Assembly: GCF_009662475.1 (NCBI RefSeq)
Contig: NZ_CP045571.1
Location: 1,424,501 to 1,488,500 of the forward strand
Source of the DNA: Acidithiobacillus thiooxidans ATCC 19377
Lineage (GTDB): Bacteria > Pseudomonadota > Gammaproteobacteria > Acidithiobacillales > Acidithiobacillaceae
Direction of reading: 5' to 3'
DNA: 64,000 nt
Below the pieces are notes generated by a model. It was given only the letters and a program-made list of their open reading frames with translations. It had not been told where the DNA came from and did no database searches. Made by a program: the position numbers and the translations under genes. The first letter of the stretch is position 1. The number at the start of each line of letters is the position of its first letter. Shown here one piece after another: positions 9,151 through 16,842 of this stretch.

Positions 9151-10131
9151 ATGGAATACGAAATTTGTCTGGAGCCCTCCGGTGTCCGCTTCAAGGCGGA
9201 TGAAAACCAGAATATTGTCGAAGCGGCAAAAGCCCATCATGTGGCCATTAAACATGGATGCGCCAGCGGTTCCTGCGGAGATTGCAAGGGCACCATCCTG
9301 TCCGGAGAAAGTGAGCAAGGACCCTTCATGCCCCTGCTTTTATTGCCAACCGAGCGCGCTGCGGGCATGGCCATTTTGTGCAAGCTATATCCGCGCAGTA
9401 ATCTGCGGCTGCAAGCTGAAGTGATTTCCGGGGACATCTGGAATACTGAAATTGTGGGGTTGAGCAAACTGGCCTGGAATGTGCTGGAACTGCGGTTACG
9501 GCCGGAAAAACCCTATCCATACCGAAGCGGGCAATATGCACGGATGGCCGTGCCGGGACAGGAAAATCAATGGCGTTCCTACTCCATGGCCACCCCTCCG
9601 CAGGACTGGGGCGAGTTGGTTTTTCATATTCGTGAACTTCCGGGTGGTCTGTTCAGTCGCTGGCTTTTTTACCGGGCACAGCCCGGCGAAGTAATCACGC
9701 TCGGACCGCCACAAGGAGACTTCGCCCTCCAGGATAATACGCGGCCCCTGCTTTGTATTGCCGCAGGAACGGGATTGGCACCCATTGAAGCCATCATTCA
9801 GGAAAGTATGCACACAGGGCAAACCCGCCCGATTCATCTTTTTTACGGCGCCAAAAAAAAGCGGGATTTTTATCATCTGGAAACACTGCAGCAATGGGCC
9901 GGACAGTATGCCCATTTCACTTTTACACCCACCATTTCCGATGGCGAAGATACGCAGTGGAAAGGTGCCCGCCGTCTTCTGCCCACGGTGGCAGCCAACG
10001 GCCACTGGCAGGATCATGAAGTGTATCTGTGTGGCGGACCCGGCATGATAGAAGCGGCCATCGATCTCCTGCGTTCTCATGACGTGCCTCATGCGCACAT
10101 ACACTTTGACTCTTTTGCGCCCAACGGTTAG
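9151..10131 (+). CDS. NAD(P)H oxidoreductase with N-terminal 2Fe-2S ferredoxin domain
   Basis: 326 aa in three modules. Residues ~1-90 are a plant-type ferredoxin with CASGSCGDC and a later Cys in AILCKLYP; ~95-190 are the FAD-binding domain with RSYSMA (the RxYS flavin motif) and GGLFSRWLF; ~195-326 are the NAD-binding domain with IAAGTGLAPI and the CGGPGMIEAAI block. This matches the electron-transfer components of multicomponent oxygenases. ATG 9151 follows GAGGTGA. Directly behind the globin gene, it is the obvious candidate to reduce the haem iron, giving a two-polypeptide equivalent of flavohaemoglobin with an added 2Fe-2S centre. Physical interaction is inferred only. Confidence 0.88.
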   Translation: MEYEICLEPSGVRFKADENQNIVEAAKAHHVAIKHGCASGSCGDCKGTILSGESEQGPFMPLLLLPTERAAGMAILCKLYPRSNLRLQAEVISGDIWNTEIVGLSKLAWNVLELRLRPEKPYPYRSGQYARMAVPGQENQWRSYSMATPPQDWGELVFHIRELPGGLFSRWLFYRAQPGEVITLGPPQGDFALQDNTRPLLCIAAGTGLAPIEAIIQESMHTGQTRPIHLFYGAKKKRDFYHLETLQQWAGQYAHFTFTPTISDGEDTQWKGARRLLPTVAANGHWQDHEVYLCGGPGMIEAAIDLLRSHDVPHAHIHFDSFAPNG

Positions 10132-10151
10132 CGCGATTGGAGGAGATGAAG

Positions 10152-10397
10152 ATGAAAGTACAAATTCTGGTCTCGAAATGGTGCCCGGTTTGCCCGCAGG
10201 CTGAAGCAGTATGGAAACAAGCTGCGGAAAAGGTGCCGATGGAACTGCAGGTACTGGATGTGGCGGATCGCGAAGGGCGCGAAATCGTCAGCAATCTGCG
10301 CATTAAAACGGTCCCGGCCATTGTCGTGGACGGTGCCCTGAAGACAGTAGGCGCACAGCCTCTGGGCGAAGTGCTGAAAATGCTCGGCGCCCAATGA
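10152..10397 (+). CDS. Small thioredoxin/glutaredoxin-fold protein
   Basis: 81 aa with a redox-type motif WCPVCP near residue 11 and the cis-Pro loop VPAIVVDG around residue 57, both hallmarks of the thioredoxin fold. ATG 10152 is preferred over an ATG six bases earlier because GGAGGAG sits at proper spacing. It follows the reductase by 20 bp, so it is probably co-transcribed. The Pro after the second Cys is unusual for classical thioredoxins. Possible roles are thiol repair or S-denitrosylation, but the substrate cannot be inferred from sequence. Confidence 0.8.
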   Translation: MKVQILVSKWCPVCPQAEAVWKQAAEKVPMELQVLDVADREGREIVSNLRIKTVPAIVVDGALKTVGAQPLGEVLKMLGAQ

Positions 10398-10482
10398 ATA
10401 CAAGCTCCTGAATGCGCCTGAACAAAGCTTCGGCCACGTTCATGTCCCGTAGAAACACACCACAACCTTTTTGGAGAATGCC

Positions 10483-10941
10483 ATGACACCCATAGATCAG
10501 ATCATGCAACAGGACCATGAACGCCTGGATCAACTTTTGGAGCAAAGTGCCCAGGCTGTCCGCCAAGGCGCATGGCAGGAAGCTGCGCAGTTCCTGGAAG
10601 CCTTACGCCACGGCATTGTTGATGGTCATATGGTCGTGGAAGAAGGCACCTTATTCCCTGCCTTCGAGCTACAGGAAGGTAGCGAAGATCATCCTCTGAC
10701 TGCGCTACTCCGCAAGGGGCATCAGGATCTGCGGGTGTTTTTTGAAGAAATGGCGGAGGCCATTGCAGACCAAGACGCCGAGACCTTTGACGATCTGCTG
10801 AGTACCGTCCAAACCATTCTCAAACAACACGATGCCAAGGAAGAAACCGAACTTTATCCCTATCTGGCTAGCGCGTTGGCGGATCAGGGTGAAGCTGCGG
10901 GAAAACGTATTCTCGACTTTGAGGCGGAGGCCACATCATGA
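10483..10941 (+). CDS. Second hemerythrin-like (HHE) protein
   Basis: 152 aa, HHE four-helix bundle. Candidate iron ligands are His in IMQQDHERLDQLLE, HMVVEEGTLFPAFE, the His of LRKGHQDLRVFFEEM, and HDAKEETELYPYL. The motif pattern H...H..E..(L)FP...H..L...H...E is typical. ATG 10483 follows GGAGA; it is the fourth codon after a possible TTG start that is less likely. Its stop overlaps the next gene (10938) by 4 bp, so it is coupled to the lipoyl protein. It differs clearly from the protein at 7950, so this is not a recent duplication. Confidence 0.85.
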   Translation: MTPIDQIMQQDHERLDQLLEQSAQAVRQGAWQEAAQFLEALRHGIVDGHMVVEEGTLFPAFELQEGSEDHPLTALLRKGHQDLRVFFEEMAEAIADQDAETFDDLLSTVQTILKQHDAKEETELYPYLASALADQGEAAGKRILDFEAEATS

Positions 10942-11384
10942 GTGAATATAATGGTTGTGAACTGCCTGAAGACCTGTTTTATGATCTCGATTATGTCTGG
11001 GTGCGCCCGGAAGAAGACGGTACGCTGACAATTGGCGTCACAGACCCTGCGCAGACCATGTCGGGCCGCCTGCAAAAAGCCCGCATTAAAAAAACCGGCA
11101 CACATCTGGAGGCCGGACGGCATGTGGCTACGCTGGAAAGTGGCAAGTGGGCAGGCGGCGTACCCGTGCCCTTTGCCGGTGAAGTCATTGCCCGCAACGA
11201 GCAATTGTTGGAAGACCCGCACCTGATCAATATTGATCCTTACAAGGACGCCTGGATTGCCCGCGTCAAACCGGATGATCCCCAACATGCCCTGGACAAC
11301 GTGAAAACCGGCAGTGAGGCTATTGAAGCACTGGAGGCCTGGATCAAACGCTATGGGGTGCAGTGTATGCGCTGTTCGGAATGA
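10938..11384 (+). CDS. GcvH-like lipoyl-domain protein
   Basis: 148 aa related to the H protein of the glycine cleavage system. YVWVRPEEDGTLTIGVTDPA matches the GcvH N-terminal region and the lipoylation segment is ATLESGKWAGGVPVP with the acceptor Lys at about residue 70. No gcvT or gcvP is near. Sulfur oxidisers with the sHdr pathway use GcvH-like lipoate-binding proteins (LbpA), and an HdrB-like gene lies 7.6 kb away, but the present neighbours are NO-stress genes. The C-terminus CMRCSE carries an extra CxxC not expected in GcvH. Whether it serves sulfur oxidation or dithiol chemistry in stress defence is open. Confidence 0.8.
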   Translation: MSEYNGCELPEDLFYDLDYVWVRPEEDGTLTIGVTDPAQTMSGRLQKARIKKTGTHLEAGRHVATLESGKWAGGVPVPFAGEVIARNEQLLEDPHLINIDPYKDAWIARVKPDDPQHALDNVKTGSEAIEALEAWIKRYGVQCMRCSE

Positions 11385-11387
11385 TCC

Positions 11388-12314
11388 ATGAAACAGGCCG
11401 CAAGCCGTTTTACGCTCAGCCCGCCCGCGCCCTTTCGCCTGGACCTGACCGTCTGGGTGCTCCGTCGTCAGGCCCATAATCAGATCGATGCCTGGGATGG
11501 CGAAATCTACCGGCGGGCCTGGCAATATGCAGGAAACAGACTGGAGGTCCGGCTTTGGCAAAGTCAGGCAGGCAGGACGCCACTGCTGGAAGGAGAAGTC
11601 CAGGGGAACTGCGTTGATGCGTCAAGCGTTGCCTGGGTCAGCAGGCAACTTTCGTGGATGCTGGGTCTGGACCAGGATCTTCGCCCCTTCTACGCGATGG
11701 CCGCCAGCGACTTGCGGCTGGCAGCTCTGGCGGATCGCTTTCAGGGATTCAGGCCGCCGCGTTTTTCCTCCCTTTTCGAAGCGCTGAGTAATGCCATTGC
11801 CTGCCAGCAATTGAGCCTGCATGTCGGCATTCTCCTGCTCAACCGCATGGCAAGGCTGTGCGGTAACGATCCCGAAGTAACGGACCTGCTTGTGCCTTTC
11901 CCGAACCCTGCCGCCTTACTGCAGCAGGAAGCAGCCAGCCTGCGCAGCCTGGGGTTCAGCATCCAGAAGGCCAAGTTTTTGCTTGGAATTGCAGAAAGCG
12001 CTGCAGCAGGTCAGTTGGCGCGTGAAAACTGGCAAGACCTGAGCAATTCTGAAGCCGCACAGCGCCTGCATCAGTTGCGCGGTATCGGCCGTTGGTCTAC
12101 AGAATATGTGTTGCTGCGCGGGCTGGGGCGTCTGGACGTGTTCCCAGGTGATGATGTAGGCGCCCGCAAGGCCTTGTATCAGTGGCTGGAAGAAAAGTCT
12201 GCTCCGGACTATATGCAGGTAGCCAAAAGGTTGCAGTCTTGGCAGCCCTATGCCGGCATGCTGTATTTTCTTCTGCTCTTAAACCGCCTGGAGAAAGAGG
12301 GACATATATCATGA
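11388..12314 (+). CDS. DNA-3-methyladenine glycosylase II (AlkA-like)
   Basis: 308 aa HhH-GPD superfamily base-excision enzyme that removes alkylated purines. The helix-hairpin-helix and catalytic Asp segment is LRGIGRWSTEYVLLRGLGRL followed by DVFPGDDVGARKAL, with the conserved Asp of the GPD motif in FPGDD. The N-terminal ~150 residues match the AlkA beta domain region (ACQQLSLHVGILLLNRMARL in the middle). ATG 11388 starts three bases after the lipoyl gene stop and its end overlaps the DUF488 gene. A closely similar paralogue is at 21140. Nitrosative stress generates alkylating species, which fits the neighbourhood. Confidence 0.88.
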   Translation: MKQAASRFTLSPPAPFRLDLTVWVLRRQAHNQIDAWDGEIYRRAWQYAGNRLEVRLWQSQAGRTPLLEGEVQGNCVDASSVAWVSRQLSWMLGLDQDLRPFYAMAASDLRLAALADRFQGFRPPRFSSLFEALSNAIACQQLSLHVGILLLNRMARLCGNDPEVTDLLVPFPNPAALLQQEAASLRSLGFSIQKAKFLLGIAESAAAGQLARENWQDLSNSEAAQRLHQLRGIGRWSTEYVLLRGLGRLDVFPGDDVGARKALYQWLEEKSAPDYMQVAKRLQSWQPYAGMLYFLLLLNRLEKEGHIS

Positions 12315-12694
12315 CATCCCATTCGCCGTTACGATCTCAGCCCCCTGAGATCATTACCTGGCGCGTCTATGAGCGCCCTCTGCCAGCAGGCTACCACGTG
12401 CTCGCTGAACGTCTCTGGCCGCGCGGGGTGCGCAAGGAGGATCTTCCCCTGGACAACTGGCCCAAGGAACTCACACCCAGCACCGCTTTGCGTCAGTGGT
12501 TCGGGCATGTAGAAGATCGCTGGACCGAGTTTCGTGAGCGTTATCTGAACGAACTCGCCGAACACCAGGAAGAAGCCTGTCGTTTACTGGATAATGCGGA
12601 AGGTCGGCCGGTCATTCTGCTCTATGCCGCCCACGATAAAATCCATAATGGTGCCGTGGTACTTCGGGAGTTTTTGCTATCACAGTCCTGCTAG
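12311..12694 (+). CDS. DUF488 family protein
   Basis: 127 aa. The DUF488 signature is clear: VYERPLPAGYHVLAERLWPRG, then VRKEDLPLDNWPKELTPSTALRQWFGH, and VILLYAAHDKIHNGAVVLREFL. Start ATG 12311 overlaps the AlkA stop (ATGA); a longer in-frame reading into AlkA is not credible. The family has no established activity; members often carry a conserved Arg/Trp-rich core resembling a nucleic-acid or nucleotide-binding site. Coupling to AlkA here and a DUF488-AhpD-AlkA order at 20-22 kb suggest a shared role in DNA-damage response. Confidence 0.85.
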   Translation: MTSHSPLRSQPPEIITWRVYERPLPAGYHVLAERLWPRGVRKEDLPLDNWPKELTPSTALRQWFGHVEDRWTEFRERYLNELAEHQEEACRLLDNAEGRPVILLYAAHDKIHNGAVVLREFLLSQSC

Positions 12695-12765
12695 CCCGTT
12701 ACATGCCTCTGAACCCTTCTGAAGTTTCACCGATTTTCATGAGTTACTGATCACTGAATGTTACG

Positions 12766-12930
12766 CTACCATACGCATGAGCATCTGAGTGAATGAGTCA
12801 GTTGATCGAGAAGCGTCGTGGTCATTTTGGCATCTCCGAAGATCTTCACTAGTTCTCCGAAGGAGGGGTTGGTGGTGATAATCAGCGCGGTCTGTTCGTA
12901 GAGTTTGCTGATCAGATGGAAGAGCAAGTG
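12766..12930 (-). pseudogene. IS21-family IstB helper ATPase, C-terminal fragment
   Basis: Reading from 12930 down, the frame gives [20 protein letters not shown], then [24 protein letters not shown], the C-terminal part of IS21 IstB (AAA+ helper). It is preceded by a stop and lacks the Walker motifs, and the last residues deviate from IstB before TAG 12766-12768. No istA is present. The break coincides with a 23-bp sequence that recurs at 25481. A remnant, not functional. Confidence 0.75.
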
Positions 12931-12951
12931 TTACGTCTTTCGTTATCTGAG
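12929..12951 (+). repeat. 23-bp sequence shared with 25481-25503, copy 1
   Basis: TGTTACGTCTTTCGTTATC-TGAG here and the same with one T for C at 25481-25503. Both copies abut insertion-sequence debris (IS21 here, upstream of an IS66-type remnant there), so it is probably a preserved piece of one element's end. No function is claimed. Confidence 0.6.
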
Positions 12952-13092
12952 AAAGAGAGAGGCGTTGATGGTAGAAGCAACCGGTCAGCGGCAGACAGGC
13001 TTATACCGTGCTTTCATAACCTTGGGTCGGAGTGGTGGTCAGGGGCTGGAGTGCCGAATGTTTTTGTCCGGGTTTCCAGTGCAATTCTGCAA

Positions 13093-13652
13093 TCATGGAA
13101 AGCCCCGGACGCAAGGGGTGTTCCGGTTGTGTAGTGTTGCATCCTTTTTGCTGCTTAAGTGGCTGTTGGCGCGAATGACCTTTTGCAGGATGTCGCGGGC
13201 GGTTTTGGTCCAGATGAAGGGTTTGGGATGGGTGTTGTGGTGGTCGATGTACCCCTCAATGGCCTGGATGAGTTCAGGCACACTGGTGAACACCCCACGA
13301 CGTAACCGCTGGGTCGTGATATCCCGAAAGAAACGCTCGACCATGTTGAGCCAGGATGCTGAAGTGGGCGTAAAGTGCATGTGAATACGCGGGTGCTTGT
13401 CGAGCCACGCCTGTACTACCGGGTGTTTATGGGTCGCATAGTTGTCGGCAATCAGATGCAGAGCCTTGTCCTTGGGCGTCTGCCGATCAATTTTCTTCAG
13501 GAACTTCAGCCATTCCACATGGGTATGGCGCTGTTGACACTGTCCGATGACCTGACCATCCAGCACGTTGAGTGCGGCAAACAAGGTCGTAGTGCCATTA
13601 CGTTTGTAGTCGTGGGTCATCGTTTCTGCGCGGCCCTTTTTGAGGGGGAGAC
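13093..13652 (-). pseudogene. IS630-family transposase, C-terminal portion
   Basis: Encodes the second half of an IS630/Tc1-mariner-type DDE transposase: [20 protein letters not shown], the second catalytic Asp in [12 protein letters not shown], and the catalytic Glu in [12 protein letters not shown]. The first catalytic Asp region is missing because the frame joins directly to a foreign MFS-transporter sequence at about 13650. No upstream IS end is present, so this is a deletion product. Adjacent on the other side are other IS fragments. Confidence 0.85.
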
Positions 13653-14188
13653 ACATAAAACGGCCAGCGCCAACCGGTGCTGTCGGTGATCCAGCCACCG
13701 ATAAATGGACCCAGGGTAAAGGGCGTGAGCGCAGCGATCCCCCACAAGCTCAGACCGATGTTACGGCGATGTACTTGGATAGTGGCGCAGGATAATCTGC
13801 AAAGATCCCGGAATGGTCAATCCACTCGGGAACCCCTGAACAATACGGGCAATCAGAAAGATGTCATAATCATTCGATTGGGCACAGATGGCTGAAGCCA
13901 GGGCGAATACGATAAAAGCCCCTGCCAAAACCCGCATTTCCCCCCAGCGCTGCAAAAACCAGGGAGAAGTCGGAAAGGCCAGGGCCATGGCGAGAAAAAG
14001 TCTGACTGGGTCCAAATCGCAAAGTCCGGGTTGACGCCCAGACTCCCGGCAACATGGGGTATCATGGGCAGATAGGCACCGGTGTTTAATAATACCAGAA
14101 AATATCCGAGCCCGATCACCAGATTCAACAGCAGTACCATGCCGGTGCTGAGTGGAGAAACTGCCGAAGCATTATGTGAAAAAGCCAT
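13653..14188 (-). pseudogene. DHA2-type (EmrB-like) MFS efflux transporter, broken N-terminal part
   Basis: Three reading frames joined in order match the first ~170 residues of an EmrB-like 14-helix drug exporter: VIGLGYFLVLLNTGAYLPMI, then LIARIVQGFPSGLTIPGSLQ, then [20 protein letters not shown] and GWITD...WRWPFY. Frameshifts are needed near 14013 and 13766. At about 13650 the gene is cut and fused to the IS630 fragment, so the remaining ~300 residues are lost. A probable start is ATG 14188. Dead gene. Confidence 0.8.
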
Positions 14189-14229
14189 GAACAGGAAATC
14201 GCTTATATGCTGGTGAATTAAACGCACCG

Positions 14230-14678
14230 ATGATGCGGTCTTAGGGATGAACGGATGATCTCCCTTACCTTTTGATCAAAGTCGATCACCTCCTTATCCA
14301 TATTGATCAAGTGGTGCCGCTCCTTGAGATACGCCATAGTATTAAAAAAACCTCAACAGTGAGGTTCTTATCCTGGCGGATCAGAATTTTGCTGGGGAGG
14401 TCAATGGCTAGCGTGGGAGCGGCAAGCATTAGCGGCGTGCCGCCTTTGGGGTTGCCAAAAACTAGGACTACCGTCGGTAGCATCTGATACCCGACCTCTT
14501 GTGCCGCGCGGCTATGATCGAAATGAGTGAAGATGGTAAAGCCTTGAACCTTGAGAGCGTCTTCCAATTGCCGTGCTGTTTGGGCTACGTCGTAAGGCGA
14601 GTACCAATGGAAAAGACCTGCCAGCAATGAGTTATCCAACCGTTTCCTCCTTGGGAAAAGCCCGTCTGCAGCGTCCAC
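14230..14678 (-). pseudogene. DUF302 family protein with frameshift near its 3' end
   Basis: The main frame (14678-14307) has the DUF302 core: ALKVQGFTIFTHFDHSRAAQ, then GYQMLPTVVLVFGNPKGGTP and ML-AAPTLAIDLPSKILI. The expected family ending (x-YLxxRHxL) is found not in this frame but one base off as MAYLKERHHL. The shift point is a run of seven A (14344-14350 on the + strand), a typical slip site or assembly-error site. If real, the last ~30 residues are replaced by an unrelated tail. DUF302 proteins are small, often periplasmic or cytoplasmic, without known function. Confidence 0.65.
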
Positions 14679-14837
14679 CTTGCACCTACCAGAGACATCA
14701 ATGCTATTGCACTGACATAGTATATTGATTAATGAAGGTTATAGATAAAAAAGAGTCCACGCAAGCCAAGCTTTATCCAATATGAAATGGGTCTGGAGTG
14801 AACTGCAACACAATCGGATTCCGCTCATGATGGAGGG

Positions 14838-15080
14838 ATGAAAACCATCATGAAACTTGAAGGGTTAAAGACGATTGATCAACTGGACACTTTTCTGTCC
14901 CGCATCCATGTGGTGGCCTTTTCGGTCATAGATGTCAAGGATGCCTGCTATCGTTGGATTCAGGGAAAACTGATCAAGTTCCAGTATTTGACTTCGTCCC
15001 GTCCTGCCAGAAGGATGGAAATCCGCTATCTGATCTCATCAAGGGTACCTAGTACAACTTGCCTTCAATTTGTATGGCTA
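14838..15080 (+). pseudogene. Integrase-core (rve) transposase, N-terminal remnant
   Basis: MKLEGLKTIDQLDTFLSRIH, followed by VVAFSVIDVKDACYRWIQGKL and KFQYLT, resembles the N-terminus of rve-type transposases that I recall as common in this group (consensus with TIDQLE-FL, AVAFSV and YRWIQ-LVRFRYLTL). After about residue 55 the similarity dissolves and no catalytic DDE domain follows; the 185-bp repeat begins 36 bp later. A short decayed remnant. Identification rests on memory of the family pattern. Confidence 0.5.
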
Positions 15081-15115
15081 CCCCCTTACCATCCGTTCTC
15101 ATAACATCCACCGCC

Positions 15116-15300
15116 TGTTAAACAGCGCCTGAGATTTATCAGTTTTTAGCGGAAAAAAGCGTCGAAATGGTTTGTCCTTGGCCTGACACGTATTCCGCAG
15201 AATATCTCAATCTATCAAGTGGTTAAATACTCATTTTTAACAACGTTGCATGGTAAATGCATGATGCTGACATATGGCAAAAAGATGCCGCTGATTAACA
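15116..15300 (+). repeat. 185-bp MITE-like element, copy 1
   Basis: Begins TGTTAAACAGCGCC and ends with the inverse of TGTTAATCAGCG (ATTAACA at 15300). The ends match those of copies at 18213-18397 and 33362-34832, and the length is identical to copy 2 (185 bp). Interior similarity is weaker than at the ends. No coding capacity and no obvious target-site duplication. Confidence 0.75.
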
Positions 15301-15499
15301 TTCATCTGAAAAGCGCTGATCTATGATGAGGCGTATTGGTAATAATGGACAGATTTACTTCAAGCAGTAGTCCGTGTCAAAGTTGTGCGAACACCGGAGT
15401 GCGATAACTAATCCGTACTCACTCGGGTGGTTCTTGGCTAGCTAGGGCTTAGGAACTAGGCTATCTAACAGGGACTTATTGCATTAATAAGGAAGTGTC
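15301..15499. other. Intergenic region before the 15500 gene
   Basis: About 200 bp with no recognisable gene. AAGGAAG lies just before ATG 15500. The promoter of the 15500/sigma-factor unit is expected here, but no confident -35/-10 pair or operator was identified. Confidence 0.4.
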
Positions 15500-15871
15500 A
15501 TGGATTCCACGGTTATTCCACCGCATCAGCTTGATTATACGCTTCCCGAGGTGAATCAGAGAACGCTTTCTACCGCTGTCACACCCCCAGAAGGCGTCAC
15601 GCTGAATTTCACTACCCATGCTGGATCTCATCTGATGCTCCACGTGCCTCGGTCCCTTTTTGATGCGTTCTGTATACGATTGGGTAATGCCTATAAGGCG
15701 GGATGCTGGTTTGCCGCGCGCTGTAGAGAAGTGGATACCCTTTCACATCCATGTATCGAACGCTATGTGAACATTATGGCCCATGACAAACTCGGTCTGG
15801 AACGTGGTCAGAATATGGCGCATATCACGGTATCATCCCCAACGGGACGGCCAGAGACTGACGCATGTTAA
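15500..15871 (+). CDS. Uncharacterised protein translationally coupled to an RpoS-like sigma factor
   Basis: 123 aa, no signal peptide or membrane segment. I do not recognise the family. The N-terminal half is polar, the middle contains LNFTTHAGSHLMLHVPRSLF and a Cys-rich patch (AGCWFAARCREVDTLSHPCI). AAGGAAG precedes ATG 15500. Its stop overlaps the sigma-factor start (ATG 15865) by 7 bp, so the two products are probably made together. That position would suit a sigma-factor partner or modulator, which is only a guess from gene order. Confidence 0.6.
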   Translation: MDSTVIPPHQLDYTLPEVNQRTLSTAVTPPEGVTLNFTTHAGSHLMLHVPRSLFDAFCIRLGNAYKAGCWFAARCREVDTLSHPCIERYVNIMAHDKLGLERGQNMAHITVSSPTGRPETDAC

Positions 15872-16821
15872 CCGGGGATGCCGACAGGGATGTCTCCGGT
15901 TCCCCTGAAGCATTACACGAAGTTGGAGCAGAAGCGGCCTGCCTCTGGTCGGAAACCTCGGAACCTGAATCTATCGCCGAGCCTGTTTGGGAAGCTGAGT
16001 CAGATGAACCCGTTGATGCTACCACGCTTTATTTACAGGAAATCAGCCGCAACCCGCTCCTTACCGCGCAAGAAGAAGTCGCCCTGGGACTCCGGGTACA
16101 GCAGGGCGATCTCTCGGCACGCAATCGTCTGGTGGAATGCAATCTCCGGCTCGTCGTGAACATCGCGCGCCGCCATTCGCGGCAGCATCACACCCTGCCA
16201 CTTCTTGATCTCATCGAAGAGGGGAATCTCGGATTGATTCGTGCGGCGGAATTGTTTGATCCGGGACGGAGAATTCGGTTTTCTACCTACGCCACCTGGT
16301 GGATCCGTCAAAGCATAGACCGGGGCATTATGAACCAGGCGCGGGAGGTGCGGTTGCCGATCCATGTCATCAAAAATCTCAGTGCGGTGCTGCGCAGTAT
16401 CCGGGAACTTACACAAACCCTACAGGGTAAACCGCGCATAGAAGAAGTAGCGCAGGCTATGGGCAAGTCCGTCGCCTATGTAAAAGATTGTCTGCAGCAG
16501 GACCGTCATGCAGTCAGTCTGGATGCCCCCGTCTATCAGGAAGCGGATGGCCCCTCTTTGGCTCAGTCTCTGGCAGATACTGAACCGTCGAGTCTGGAGG
16601 CCTCTCTGGAGGAACAGGAGATTCTGAGGCAGATTTCTAGAATCCTCCTAAGTCTGGATATACGGCATCGTACTGTTCTGATCCGACGCTTTGGTCTGGA
16701 TGGTCAGGAAGCAGAAACATTAACCGCCATCGGCAAAGAGTTGGGCGTCAGCCGCGAACGGATCAGACAACTACAGGAGGAGGCATTCAATCTGCTGCGT
16801 CAGCATGAAGCGTTGCAATAA
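15865..16821 (+). CDS. RpoS-like sigma-70 family factor
   Basis: 318 aa group 2 sigma factor. Region 1.2 is DATTLYLQEISRNPLLTAQE; region 2 has NRLVECNLRLVVNIARRHS, LDLIEEGNLGLIRAAELFDP and RFSTYATWWIRQSIDRGIMN (promoter -10 recognition and melting); region 3 contains GKPRIEEVAQAMGKSVAYVK; region 4 ends with RRFGLDG followed by ELGVSRERIRQLQEEAF, the -35 helix-turn-helix. Length and order match RpoS rather than RpoD. The first ~50 residues are divergent. Coupled to the upstream small gene. A second, more divergent sigma-70 protein lies at 27946. Confidence 0.9.
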   Translation: MLTGDADRDVSGSPEALHEVGAEAACLWSETSEPESIAEPVWEAESDEPVDATTLYLQEISRNPLLTAQEEVALGLRVQQGDLSARNRLVECNLRLVVNIARRHSRQHHTLPLLDLIEEGNLGLIRAAELFDPGRRIRFSTYATWWIRQSIDRGIMNQAREVRLPIHVIKNLSAVLRSIRELTQTLQGKPRIEEVAQAMGKSVAYVKDCLQQDRHAVSLDAPVYQEADGPSLAQSLADTEPSSLEASLEEQEILRQISRILLSLDIRHRTVLIRRFGLDGQEAETLTAIGKELGVSRERIRQLQEEAFNLLRQHEALQ

Positions 16822-16842
16822 ATCATTCAGGAGCCCTTTTAT

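Noticed and set aside
9496-10489. Long - strand frames of 202 and 188 aa opposite the reductase and thioredoxin-like genes
   Set aside because: They mirror well-supported + strand genes, lack ribosome sites and have low-complexity composition.
12905-13384. 159-aa + strand reading frame
   Set aside because: It runs antisense to the IS630 transposase and its protein has no plausible family; a shadow.
14250-14310. TTGATCAAAGTCGATCA as an FNR site
   Set aside because: The half-sites lack the required four-base spacing and no functional gene start lies downstream.
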